Below, in pieces: positions 17,242 through 26,566 of a stretch of 64,000 bases of DNA (positions are counted from its first letter, which is position 1; every line of letters begins with the position of its first letter). The notes beneath the pieces were generated by a model, which saw only the letters and a program-made list of their open reading frames with translations, had not been told where the DNA came from and ran no database searches. Made by a program: the position numbers and the translations under genes. The stretch comes from Metabacillus halosaccharovorans (GTDB taxonomy: Bacteria; Bacillota; Bacilli; Bacillales; Bacillaceae). Location of the stretch: assembly GCF_002019635.1 (NCBI RefSeq), contig NZ_KV917372.1, positions 434,001-498,000 of the forward strand. The letters run 5' to 3'.

Positions 17242-19464
17242 GTGCCCTTTCCAAGTAATTCACAATTTACACCTATTACGGTTGGGGGAACTCCGATTTT
17301 TGATTTATTGGGGGATGAAAGTCCGGTTTCAACGGACATTGTTGGCAATTCATCATTTCCAGCTGCCTTTTTCGCCTATGATGGAACAAATGTTTATTTC
17401 CGGCTGAGATTAAATGGTGATCCTCGAAATGCTCAATTAACAGGCTTTAGAAATTTCGCCTGGGGTGTATTAATTAATACACAGGGTGTACCTGGAACAT
17501 ATGACTGGCTTTTTAATGTTGACGGCTTGAATAATCGTGTTAGCTTAATACAAAACACTGTCAAGCAGGTTAACTCATGGAATGATCCTGCTGAAGGAAC
17601 GGGAGGAGGTAATCCTAACTTTTCTCAAGCGATTACTAACTTTGATTATGCGAGAGTTACTCTGGCTGATTCCAGTATTGGCGGTGATCAGGATTATTTT
17701 TTAGATTGGTTTTTACCTGCTACTACATTTTTTTCGTTTCTAGGAATAAATGAAGCTTCATTATTACGGGCAATTTTTTTCACCTCAGCGAACATTAATA
17801 ATTACAATAAGGATTCATTGCGATCAGCTGAAGGTTTTTCATTTTCTAATGCCCTTAGTAATCCAGTTTCACCAGATCAAGTCGATGTACGAGCAGAGAT
17901 TGCTGTAAACAAGACGCTTACATCAGGACCAACAACAGTTTTAATTGGCCAGCAGGCAACATGGACGGGGAATGTGACTGTCATTAACACAGGTAAGTCA
18001 CAAGCAACAACGATCTTTTTAGATGATGTGCTAGGTCCGGATTTAATTAATTCATTTACTGTCAATACGGTGTCACAAGGGTTAACGGCTTATAATAGCA
18101 GTACAAAAACGGTAACGTGGAATGTTGGAAATTTGGCACCTGGCGGATCTGCAACATTAACGTTTACATTAAATGGTCTTTATAGTACTAGCGGGATAAG
18201 ACAGTTAAATCGTGTAATAGCTTCAGGTTTTGATAATTTCACAGGTGGCAGAATTGAATCAAATACTTCGGTAGTTACTATTACGGCACAAGCAGCTGCT
18301 TCCATTAATGGAACAATCTTTGATCAATCGACTGGATTGTTCTTACCAAATGCAACGGTGAATTTATTGCAAGGAATGACGATTGTTTCCACGACATTGT
18401 CAAACAATAATGGTATTTATACGTTTACAAATGTGTCTCCAGGAAATTATTCCGTTCAAGCCTCAAGGGCAAATTATGCGACAAATTCTGTAGCAGTTGT
18501 AGCATCTAGTGGTATCTCGACCACTGCAAATATATCGTTGCTTCCTTTACCTAGCACGATATCAGGGAATGTATCAAATGGAGGACCGATTAATAGCGCA
18601 TCTGTTACCTTAACAAACCAGGAAGGCATTGTCATTACTTCTACAACAACCAATGTTACAGGGAATTACACGTTTCCTAATGTGTCGCCCGGCCTTTATA
18701 ATGTCTCCGTTTTAGCATCAGGATATCAGTCACAAATTCAGTCTATCACGGTTGATCCTAATCAAAATTATATAGTCAACTTTGTACTAATCGCAAACCC
18801 TGGGGCCATCACAGGGGAAATAAGGGATGCCATAACAAATACAGTTATTCCAAATGCAGTTATTGAGTTATTAACACAGGAAAGCATATTTATCGCTTCA
18901 ACTACGTCAAATGGTGCAGGAGTTTATACGTTTTCAAACCTTTCACCTGGAACTTACCTAGTAAGGGCTTCAGCCACAAACTATGCTACTTCATTAGTAT
19001 CTTCAACGGTAACTGCTGGAAATACAACGACAACAAACCTGTTTTTACAACAGAGTCCGGGAGCAATCCAGGGAACGGTTAGTGACAGTGGTTCACTCTC
19101 TCCAATTCCGAATGTAAATATACAGGTTGTTAATGCTCAAAATATCGTCGTTGCAACAACTGTTACGAACGTAAATGGACAATATACAATTGATCAATTA
19201 TTACCTGGATCGTACACACTTATTTTTACAGCAGATGGATTTTCTAATGCAATATTAGGTGCGATCGTTACATCCAATGATACAGCTATTGTTAATGCAG
19301 TTTTATCAAGACTGGCAGGAGCATTAATGGGAATTATACAAAATCCTCAAGGGAATCCCATAAGTGGAGCATCCGTTTCAGTGTTCCAAAATAATATCCT
19401 TATTCAAACAATTTTAACAGATGAATGGAAATTATATGATCACCGGTTTGGCACTAGGTACTAA
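17242..19464 (+). CDS. N-terminal part of giant repeat surface protein (frameshifted)
   Basis: The first 740 codons of a gene that continues in another frame to 24484. GTG 17242 has AAGGAGG 7 bases upstream. Residues 1 to about 215 are an unassigned beta-rich domain (DUF-like, with SWNDPAEGTGGGNPN and DQDYFLDWFLPATTFF). Residues about 215-350 are a DUF11-type domain (VTVINTGKSQATTIFLDDVL, WNVGNLAPGGSATLTF). From about 353 come tandem carboxypeptidase-regulatory-like repeats 1-4 and half of repeat 5. There is no signal peptide. In repeat 5 the expected TD.NGNY becomes TDEWKLYDHRF and stops, because two bases are missing (or one is extra) near 19420. Lack of a leader suggests deposition on the spore from the mother cell. 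Confidence 0.85.
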   Translation: MPFPSNSQFTPITVGGTPIFDLLGDESPVSTDIVGNSSFPAAFFAYDGTNVYFRLRLNGDPRNAQLTGFRNFAWGVLINTQGVPGTYDWLFNVDGLNNRVSLIQNTVKQVNSWNDPAEGTGGGNPNFSQAITNFDYARVTLADSSIGGDQDYFLDWFLPATTFFSFLGINEASLLRAIFFTSANINNYNKDSLRSAEGFSFSNALSNPVSPDQVDVRAEIAVNKTLTSGPTTVLIGQQATWTGNVTVINTGKSQATTIFLDDVLGPDLINSFTVNTVSQGLTAYNSSTKTVTWNVGNLAPGGSATLTFTLNGLYSTSGIRQLNRVIASGFDNFTGGRIESNTSVVTITAQAAASINGTIFDQSTGLFLPNATVNLLQGMTIVSTTLSNNNGIYTFTNVSPGNYSVQASRANYATNSVAVVASSGISTTANISLLPLPSTISGNVSNGGPINSASVTLTNQEGIVITSTTTNVTGNYTFPNVSPGLYNVSVLASGYQSQIQSITVDPNQNYIVNFVLIANPGAITGEIRDAITNTVIPNAVIELLTQESIFIASTTSNGAGVYTFSNLSPGTYLVRASATNYATSLVSSTVTAGNTTTTNLFLQQSPGAIQGTVSDSGSLSPIPNVNIQVVNAQNIVVATTVTNVNGQYTIDQLLPGSYTLIFTADGFSNAILGAIVTSNDTAIVNAVLSRLAGALMGIIQNPQGNPISGASVSVFQNNILIQTILTDEWKLYDHRFGTRY

Positions 19465-22400
19465 TTATTCCATTGTTATTAGTGCAGAAAGTTATTCTAC
19501 CTTTACTGCTGCTGCAACAATTATAAATGGCCAAACAACCACTTTAAACGCAACATTGACTGAAAACCCTGGTAATTTAACAGGGATTGTAATTGATAGT
19601 GCTAATAATCCAGTGCCGGGAGCAAATATTAGTGTCCAATTAAGTACAGGATCCGGAATCATTATTGCTACAACCGTAACAGACTCAAATGGAAATTATT
19701 TTGTGCAGGGGTTAGCTCCTGGAAACTATTCCGTCGTCGTCACAGCACCAAACCTTCAATCCTCAACTTTTGGAACAACCATTACCTCAAATGTTACTTC
19801 AACTCTTAATTTTACATTACTACCTGATCCTGGCTCAATTTCTGGTCAAATAACCAACGCACAGACGGGAGCTCCAATAAATAGTGCAAATGTTCAAGTA
19901 AGAATTTTAGATGGAAGTGGAGCAATAGTTGCAACAGTTTTGACAAATAGTAATGGACAATATGTTGTCAACCAATTGGCTCCGGGAATCTATACAATTG
20001 TTGTTTCCGCAGAAAACTTCCAGTCAAATGCAGCAACCATTCAAGTCTTATCGAATCAAACAGCATCAGGTAACGTAGCACTTCTGCCTAATCCGGGTCA
20101 AATTACCGGGTTTGTTTTTAATAGTGTTGGGGGGAGTCCGATAATTGGTGCTAGTGTTAATGTAATAAACAGTGTTGGAGCTTTAGTCACAACTGTTTTA
20201 ACTGATCAGGGTGGAGGGTTTACAGTAAATGGGTTAGCACCAGATCAGTACACTTTAAATGTCATTGCCCAAGATTTTCAGAACGGGATTGTAGGGGCTT
20301 TTGTAAATTCTGGTCAAGTAACTCCTGTCGAAATTACTCTTATTGCTAATCCGGGAACGATTACCGGGACTGTTGCACCAAATATTTCAAACACACTCGT
20401 TCAACTTTTAGATGTTAATAATTTGCTTATAGATTCAGTTTTGGTAGACAATAATGGCAGTTTCTCGTTTCAAAATCTCAGTCCAGGTATTTATACTGTT
20501 GTAGCTTCTGCACCAACCTATTCTGCAACTCCAGTTGGTGCAAGTGTGTTCGCAAATCAAATTACGAATGTTTCTATTTCAATGATTCCAAATCCAGGTT
20601 CTGTTTCTGGAAATATAACGGACAATATAGGTAATCCAATTACAAATGCAGCTGTTCAAGTTCTTGATCTTAATGGCATTCTTATTGCAACAGGTTTTAC
20701 CAGTACAGAAGGGTATTACACAATAGGTAATATACCGAGTGGTTCTTTTACGATCGTCGTTAATGCATCTGGATATGGTCAAGTAAGTGTTGGGATAAAC
20801 GTTAGCCCAGGTGAAGTATTAACAGGTATTGATGCTGTATTGGTTGCAAACCCGGGTGCCATTAACGGACAAATCACGAATCAAAACACAGGAATTCCTA
20901 TTGAAGGAGCAGTCGTTTCCATTTTAGATGGCACATCACAAGTTCCTGTTTCAGTAACCACAACTTCAAATTTTGGCAATTATACTGTTTCAGGTCTTGC
21001 CCCGGGAAGCTATATTGTTACTGCTTCAAAACCAAACTTCGGTACAAATCAAATCGGGGCCATTGTCGTTAGCGATAGGACGGTAACAGCTGATATAGCT
21101 CTTGTGCCAAACCCCGGTGTGATAAATGGTAATGTCATAGACATAAATGGAGTGCCGGTTACAGGCGCAGAGATTCGAGTGTCTGTTTTAAATGAAACTC
21201 AAATAATTGTTGTGACATTGTTAGCTAATTCTGATGGGACGTATAGAGTTCCATTCTTAGCACCTGGGACATATTTTGTGACTGTTAATGCTCCAAATTA
21301 TAGTTCCTCCACTGTTTCAGCAACAGTTGAATCAAATCAAACCGTAAATGTTACTAATATTTTGACACCAAATCCTGTCACTTTATCTGTTCAAGTCATT
21401 AATACTAACACGGCAAACACGATTGCTGGAGCAACAGTAACAGTAAGAAATTCAACAAATATTCCAATTACTTCTGGAGTAACAGATCAAAATGGCAACA
21501 TCACGTTTTCTTCTTTACCAACAGGTGTTTTAACTATTTCGGCAATTGCACTTAATTTCGGAACTGATACAAAAACTGTCATAGGTAATCCAGGAGATAT
21601 ACTCTTCGCTCAATTGTCGTTACCATCTGAACCTGGAAATATAAAAGGATTTATTACAAATATAGCAAATGGCGACGCTATACCAAATGCTGTCATTCAG
21701 CTTTATGATTTTACAAATATTCTAGTTCAAACAACCGTTTCTAACCAATTTGGTGAGTATACGTTTTCGGGTATTACACCAGGGGTATATACAGTCGTTG
21801 CGAATGCAGCTGATTTTGGGCCGGAAACTGCGGGTGCCATCATAAATTCAAATGAAACAAATACACTAAGTTTTGCATTATTTCCTAATCCGGGAATTAT
21901 CCAAGGATTTGTAAGGGATATGGTGAATAATGCTCCTATAGCTGGAGCAAGTATTATTGTCAGGGAATTTTCAGGTACAGGTCCAATCATCTTTTCAACG
22001 ATTACAGATGCTAACGGCTTCTTCCAATCTACATCATTATCTCCAAAAACGTATGTATTAGTTGCCAGTGCAGAGGATTATGGAACGAATAGTGTCTCTG
22101 TTAACGTCATTAGCAATAGCACCACTACGACTGAAATTTTGCTCACAAGAGACCCCGGGGCTCTTCAAGGCATCGTCAGAGATGCTGAAACATTAACCCC
22201 TATACCAGATACCCTCGTTAGAATCATTAATGATCAAGGAATTATTGTTAGAAGTGTACAAACGGATAGTAATGGTTTCTATCTACTCACTGGTCTTCCA
22301 GAAGGAATCTACACTGCCACAGCTATAAATCCGAATTACCAGTCACAAATCAATCAAACACAGATCGTGGCAAATACCACGGGAATGCTGGATTTTGCTT

Positions 22401-24229
22401 TACAAGGAAACCCTGCCACGCTTTTCGGAACAGTTATTGATTCTGAAACTCAATCACCATTAACAGGCGTGATTATCGAAGTTCGTGTTAGTGGAACAGA
22501 TATTCTCCTTAGAAGAACTCTAACAGATCAAGATGGAAATTATCTAATCGAAGGACTCCCGCAAGGATCATTTGATGTCATTGCACAAATGAGAGATTAT
22601 GCAATTAATAGCAGTACAGTATTTCTATCACCAAACGATGTCGAACTCCTGAATTTCGCGCTAAATCCGTTTCCAGCCACCATTCAAGGTCTAGTAGTCG
22701 ATGCATTATCAGGAGATCCTATAGTAGGTGCATTAGTTACAGTTGTTGTACCAAATACAGACATTATCATTGAAAGTATTGTAACAGGTGTTGATGGAAC
22801 TTATACGATAAGAAATTTACCGCAGGGAACCTTCAATATTGTTTTTACGGCATCTAATTATGGAAGTACAGTCATACCTGTTATTTTAACACCAAATGAG
22901 GTAGAAACAGTCAATGCTTCCTTACTTCCAAATCCTTCAACACTGGTCGGAACTGTATCGAATGTACAAACAGGAATAGGGATTTCCGGAGCACTAGTTA
23001 GAGTATTTGATCTAAATGGAACATTGATAAAAAGCTCACTAACAACTGAAACTGGTCAATATACAGTAACCGGTTTATCACCTGGAAGCTATTCGGTTAT
23101 TGCAAGTGCTGAAGGTTTTGGCAATATGATAAATGTGGTCACTTTATCTCAAGGAGAAATAGAAACCCTTGACTTTGCGCTAAGTCAAGAATTCGCAAAT
23201 TTGTTAGGAACAGTACGTGATGCATTAAGTGGCCAAACGATTCAAGGTGCTCTAGTTCAAGTTTTTCGGATAGGAACAGAACTTCCAGTCGCTTCAGTCC
23301 TTACTAATGGAAATGGAGAATATCTCATTACAGGGCTGGAACCACGTGAATATCGGGTTGTCTTTACTGCTGATAATTACTCTAGTGAGGTATATAGAAT
23401 CTTTTTGGAGCCGGGAGAAAGCAGGATATTAAATGTAGACCTTGAGACTAATCCGTCAGTAATAAGAGGACAGGTAACAGATGCTGTAACAGGATTGCCA
23501 ATTGAAAGGGCAGGAATTATCACCGTTCTTAGTGGCAGTGGTGTTATCATTGCATCAACAGAAACAGATCAAAACGGCCAATATATTCTATCGAATCTCC
23601 CTTCAGGAACTTATGATGTTATCTTTTCAGCAGAAGGCTATGTGACCGAAACAAGATCGATTATATTACCTCCGAATGAGATTCTTGTTTTAAACATTGC
23701 ACTAGTTCCTAATCCAGGTTCCATTCGTGGTTCTGTAAGAGAAGAAGGTGCATTATCGCCAATTAGCGAAGCGCTTGTCCAAGTGTTTTCACCTTCAGGA
23801 ACACTATTAGGTGTAACTTTAACAGATGTTGAAGGAAATTATTTTATTACAGGTCTTCCGGGAGGAGAAGCAATCGTTGTTGTACGTGCAATTGGTTATC
23901 AGGCACAAATTCGTGACGTCTTTATTATAAGAGGTGAGATTGTTACAGCTAACTTCTTATTACAAGCAAATCCTGCAACAATTAGCGGCATTGTTACCGA
24001 CAGATGTACAGGTGGACCATTAACTGGTGTTCTTGTTCAAATTCTCCCTGAAAATATGAGTGTTCCAATTCGTTCCACATTAACGGATGTAGATGGTTTT
24101 TATATTTTAACCGGTCTTCCTGAAGGTACCTTTACCGTTAGATTTACTATAGATGGAGAACATGTAAGGGAAGTAAGTGTTGAACTTGAAGCAGGTGAAG
24201 AGATAACGTTAAATATTGAACTTGGAGCG
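18298..24229 (+). repeat. 23 tandem carboxypeptidase-regulatory-like repeats of about 86 residues
   Basis: Each unit follows G.I.G.V.D...G.PI.GA.V.V......I..T.TD.NG.Y...GL.PG.Y.V...A..Y......V.....T...N..L..NP. I count 23 units, ending with ATISGIVTDRCTGGPLTG. They are clear at the protein level but diverged in DNA, with no long exact repeats. This means old duplication and selection rather than recent expansion, and argues that assembly collapse is unlikely. Confidence 0.9.
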
Positions 24230-24484
24230 ATTACTCTTATTTGTCCATCGAATATTGTGATATCAAATGATCCGGGTGTATCTGGTGCAATTGTAAACTT
24301 TCCACCTCCTATTGTAATAGAAGATTGTCCAAATGTAACAGCAACATGTACACCAGCTTCCGGCTCATTTTTCCCTAGTGGTACAACAATTGTAAATTGT
24401 ATAGCAGAAGATACAGAAGGAGTGCTAAGTTCATGCTCCTTTACAGTAAAAGTTGTTATTGATCCTTGTAGATATTTAGGCTGA
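19421..24484 (+). CDS. C-terminal part of giant repeat surface protein, with HYR domain
   Basis: This frame of 1687 codons carries the second half of repeat 5 through repeat 23 and then a HYR (hyalin repeat) domain (ICPSNIVISNDPGVSGAIVNF, FPSGTTIVNCIAEDTEG) that ends at TAG-free TGA 24482-24484. The ATG at 19421 has no SD and falls in the middle of a repeat, so it is probably not a natural start. There is no LPXTG, transmembrane anchor or S-layer domain at the C-terminus. Cysteines occur only near the end (DRCTGG and the HYR domain), which might cross-link to the Cys-rich protein encoded next. The reunited gene would encode about 2,414 residues. Confidence 0.83.
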   Translation: MNGNYMITGLALGTNYSIVISAESYSTFTAAATIINGQTTTLNATLTENPGNLTGIVIDSANNPVPGANISVQLSTGSGIIIATTVTDSNGNYFVQGLAPGNYSVVVTAPNLQSSTFGTTITSNVTSTLNFTLLPDPGSISGQITNAQTGAPINSANVQVRILDGSGAIVATVLTNSNGQYVVNQLAPGIYTIVVSAENFQSNAATIQVLSNQTASGNVALLPNPGQITGFVFNSVGGSPIIGASVNVINSVGALVTTVLTDQGGGFTVNGLAPDQYTLNVIAQDFQNGIVGAFVNSGQVTPVEITLIANPGTITGTVAPNISNTLVQLLDVNNLLIDSVLVDNNGSFSFQNLSPGIYTVVASAPTYSATPVGASVFANQITNVSISMIPNPGSVSGNITDNIGNPITNAAVQVLDLNGILIATGFTSTEGYYTIGNIPSGSFTIVVNASGYGQVSVGINVSPGEVLTGIDAVLVANPGAINGQITNQNTGIPIEGAVVSILDGTSQVPVSVTTTSNFGNYTVSGLAPGSYIVTASKPNFGTNQIGAIVVSDRTVTADIALVPNPGVINGNVIDINGVPVTGAEIRVSVLNETQIIVVTLLANSDGTYRVPFLAPGTYFVTVNAPNYSSSTVSATVESNQTVNVTNILTPNPVTLSVQVINTNTANTIAGATVTVRNSTNIPITSGVTDQNGNITFSSLPTGVLTISAIALNFGTDTKTVIGNPGDILFAQLSLPSEPGNIKGFITNIANGDAIPNAVIQLYDFTNILVQTTVSNQFGEYTFSGITPGVYTVVANAADFGPETAGAIINSNETNTLSFALFPNPGIIQGFVRDMVNNAPIAGASIIVREFSGTGPIIFSTITDANGFFQSTSLSPKTYVLVASAEDYGTNSVSVNVISNSTTTTEILLTRDPGALQGIVRDAETLTPIPDTLVRIINDQGIIVRSVQTDSNGFYLLTGLPEGIYTATAINPNYQSQINQTQIVANTTGMLDFALQGNPATLFGTVIDSETQSPLTGVIIEVRVSGTDILLRRTLTDQDGNYLIEGLPQGSFDVIAQMRDYAINSSTVFLSPNDVELLNFALNPFPATIQGLVVDALSGDPIVGALVTVVVPNTDIIIESIVTGVDGTYTIRNLPQGTFNIVFTASNYGSTVIPVILTPNEVETVNASLLPNPSTLVGTVSNVQTGIGISGALVRVFDLNGTLIKSSLTTETGQYTVTGLSPGSYSVIASAEGFGNMINVVTLSQGEIETLDFALSQEFANLLGTVRDALSGQTIQGALVQVFRIGTELPVASVLTNGNGEYLITGLEPREYRVVFTADNYSSEVYRIFLEPGESRILNVDLETNPSVIRGQVTDAVTGLPIERAGIITVLSGSGVIIASTETDQNGQYILSNLPSGTYDVIFSAEGYVTETRSIILPPNEILVLNIALVPNPGSIRGSVREEGALSPISEALVQVFSPSGTLLGVTLTDVEGNYFITGLPGGEAIVVVRAIGYQAQIRDVFIIRGEIVTANFLLQANPATISGIVTDRCTGGPLTGVLVQILPENMSVPIRSTLTDVDGFYILTGLPEGTFTVRFTIDGEHVREVSVELEAGEEITLNIELGAITLICPSNIVISNDPGVSGAIVNFPPPIVIEDCPNVTATCTPASGSFFPSGTTIVNCIAEDTEGVLSSCSFTVKVVIDPCRYLG

Positions 24485-24502
24485 TGTTAATGTGAATTCT
24501 CA

Positions 24503-24546
24503 TTATAAGTGGAGCACAGTGGTTAGAGGCGGTGCTCCACTTATAA
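24503..24546. terminator. Perfect 15-bp hairpin after the giant gene
   Basis: TTATAAGTGGAGCAC (24503-24517) pairs with GTGCTCCACTTATAA (24532-24546). The stem is strong but is followed by AATAAATTCG rather than a T-run, so it may act as a weak terminator or as an mRNA 3' end stabiliser. Confidence 0.6.
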
Positions 24547-24616
24547 TAAATTCGTGTACCATAAGTTTTAAAATAGAAATTTTTTGTAGCCTTTTTATCT
24601 ATTAGTCTGACGCCTG

Positions 24617-24644
24617 ACCATTTTGCATAAAAAAACATAGTATA
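24617..24644 (+). promoter_or_regulatory. Putative sigma-K promoter of the Cys-rich gene
   Basis: AC at 24617-24618, a 17-base spacer and CATAGTATA at 24636-24644 fit the sigma-K consensus (AC, 16-17 bases, CATANNNTA). The expected transcript start near 24651 lies just before the GAAAGG SD. Confidence 0.55.
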
Positions 24645-24676
24645 AATAAGGAAAAGTGTTGAAAGGTTGTATAAAA

Positions 24677-25357
24677 ATGCCGATGATAAATCAAGAAAGA
24701 CTGTGTATTACTACTTCAAAAGTATATGATTGGATCGTTGGACAAATTGATGTACCAACTCAAAGTTTTAGAGGAACTGCAGGACTTGTAAGGCTGGGCT
24801 TTTCGTGTGAAGAAATAACGGATCAAACGAAAGGCGGGCCCTTACTTTCTGAATGTATTCCAACAGATGCAGAGGGAAATCCGATTGATCCTTTATCACC
24901 AGGCTCTATATCATGTACAGAACTAACACAACCTGGCGGAAGGAGAAATGTTGATGTTACTCTTTCTTCAGGAGAAACTGTCACTCTGCAAGAAGTGATG
25001 ATATTAATAAGAGGATATTATGTGATACAAATCAGTAGCCCTAGTGGTGTTACGTGTACATCCTCGCCACAGACTTACTCCGTTATTCAAACATCCATAC
25101 TTTGTGCACCTGAGGGAACAAATTTAACATGTGATATTACAGATTTTCAGTGCTTTTCTTGCAACTCATGTAGTTTAGATGACGAAGGAAATCAACAATT
25201 CCAACAGATTGATGTTTCAATTACGCTTTGTCATAGTCTACAGGTAGAGAGCACAGTTACAATAGAGCTGGATGCAGATATTTGTCAACCGCGATTAACG
25301 AAAATAGAACGTAATTGCCCTCAAATCAATATTCCACCAGTATGTCCGGCTTTTTAA
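24677..25357 (+). CDS. Cys-rich protein of unknown function, possible spore-coat component
   Basis: The predicted protein has 226 residues and about 15 Cys, many in the segment CDITDFQCFSCNSC near residue 160. It starts MPMINQERLCITTSKVYDWI, has no signal peptide or membrane segment, and ends NIPPVCPAF. ATG 24677 is 10 bases after GAAAGG; GTG 24656 would lie only about 5 bases from the predicted transcript start. Cys-rich cytosol-made proteins are common in Bacillus spore coat and exosporium (CotY/CotZ/ExsY class), but I do not recognise this family. The upstream sigma-K-like promoter and the leaderless giant gene before it support a spore-surface role. This is inference. Confidence 0.78.
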   Translation: MPMINQERLCITTSKVYDWIVGQIDVPTQSFRGTAGLVRLGFSCEEITDQTKGGPLLSECIPTDAEGNPIDPLSPGSISCTELTQPGGRRNVDVTLSSGETVTLQEVMILIRGYYVIQISSPSGVTCTSSPQTYSVIQTSILCAPEGTNLTCDITDFQCFSCNSCSLDDEGNQQFQQIDVSITLCHSLQVESTVTIELDADICQPRLTKIERNCPQINIPPVCPAF

Positions 25358-25374
25358 AATCAGAATAAAATAAT

Positions 25375-25412
25375 AGAGATGCGCCCTTTAAATCAAAATA
25401 AGGCACATCTCT
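25375..25412. terminator. Hairpin between convergent genes
   Basis: AGAGATGCGCC (25375-25385) and GGCACATCTCT (25402-25412) pair with one mismatch. T/A-rich flanks are weak on both sides, so it is a possible shared terminator for the Cys-rich gene and the ABC permease. Confidence 0.55.
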
Positions 25413-25452
25413 AATTTCTGTTCAATTGTTCAATTGTTCAATTTACTATTTT

Positions 25453-26565
25453 TTATCTAACAGCAACGATCGATTTTCTTTTATATAACAAAGATCCCAA
25501 TACAAATGTGCATACTCCCCAAAGAACCATTATTCCAATACCTATCCATATGTTTGTAGAAAGTATACTTGTTTCATAGACCATACTTTCTCTTAAGCCT
25601 TCAACAAAATAGGTGAGAGGAAGAACATTCGAAATTGGTTGTAGCCATTCCGGCATCGTTTCAACAGGGAAAAACACACCGCTTAGAAACATCATAAGAA
25701 AGTTTGAAATATTAGCTACACCCATATATGCTTCAGTGGTATTACTAAAGGAAGAAATAAAATATCCCATCGCTGTAAATGAAAGGGTACCAAGTAAAAA
25801 TACAATCAGAAGGCTTGGAAGATTGATAAATAAGTTGGCACCAAAGATAAATACGCCTATTAAGGATAATAACAGGATTTGAACAACACTAAATAACACA
25901 CGCATAATCATATCGCTTAAACCAAAATAATTCATATTGGCAGGGGTCATCCGGAGCCGTTTGATCAACCCTTTTCTGCCCATCTCAACCAAACCTACCA
26001 TCCCAAACATACCACCTTGCGCAATGGAAAGAGCAATCATACCTGTTAATAGAAAATCAGTATATTGTAATTCCGTATTACCTGAAGAGATTGCTTCAAT
26101 TTGTAATTCATATGTTGGTGTTATACCTGCAGCCGAAAGATTTGCTTGTTGCACAAATTGATTCAGCATACCAGAAAGAGCTTGAGCAGTGACTCCTTGC
26201 TCATCTTCTTTGTTTACAACCAATTGAAGGGCAGATGCATCTATTGATTCAGGTAGGATGATAGCAGCATCCACTTCCTGATCTCTGACCAATTGTTCAG
26301 CCTTATCTCTTGAAACAGGATCTTCGTTCTCAAATTCAAATACTGGAATATGCTTAATTTGCTCAAGGAGCATCGCAGAGGTTGGATTCGGCTTTTCATC
26401 AACGATGGCCACACTTGCTGAGAAGTCTGTATCACTTCGCCCACTAAAAATTGACATAAAAATAATCATTAATATAACTGGAAAAAAGATACCCCAAAAC
26501 CATGATTGCTTTTCTCGAAACGTTAATTTAAGTTGGGCTATAAACATTTGCTTAAATTGGTTCAT
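25453..26565 (-). CDS. ABC-2 type transporter permease
   Basis: This is the membrane half of an exporter together with the ATPase upstream of it. The 370-residue protein has an N-terminal helix (WFWGIFFPVILMIIFMSIFSG), a long extracytoplasmic loop of about 150 residues (ABC-2 membrane_3 style), then five or six helices with the family segment FLSGVFFPVETMPEWLQPISNVLPLTYFVEGLR. ATG at the complement of 26563-26565 has GGAGGG 6 bases upstream; the frame continues 14 codons further without an SD. It begins one base after the ATPase stop. It resembles DrrB/LnrM/YhgE-type exporters of drugs, lipopeptides or lipids; the substrate is unknown. Confidence 0.88.
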   Translation of the reverse strand: MNQFKQMFIAQLKLTFREKQSWFWGIFFPVILMIIFMSIFSGRSDTDFSASVAIVDEKPNPTSAMLLEQIKHIPVFEFENEDPVSRDKAEQLVRDQEVDAAIILPESIDASALQLVVNKEDEQGVTAQALSGMLNQFVQQANLSAAGITPTYELQIEAISSGNTELQYTDFLLTGMIALSIAQGGMFGMVGLVEMGRKGLIKRLRMTPANMNYFGLSDMIMRVLFSVVQILLLSLIGVFIFGANLFINLPSLLIVFLLGTLSFTAMGYFISSFSNTTEAYMGVANISNFLMMFLSGVFFPVETMPEWLQPISNVLPLTYFVEGLRESMVYETSILSTNIWIGIGIMVLWGVCTFVLGSLLYKRKSIVAVR

Positions 26566-26566
26566 A

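Noticed and set aside
19400-19470. Programmed ribosomal frameshift joining the two halves of the giant gene
   Set aside because: No slippery heptamer, no SD-like stimulator and no downstream stem were seen; a lesion or sequencing error is simpler.
25420-25446. Short TTCAATTG direct repeats
   Set aside because: Only two and a half copies of 8 bases in AT-rich intergenic DNA; no sign of a CRISPR or mobile element.
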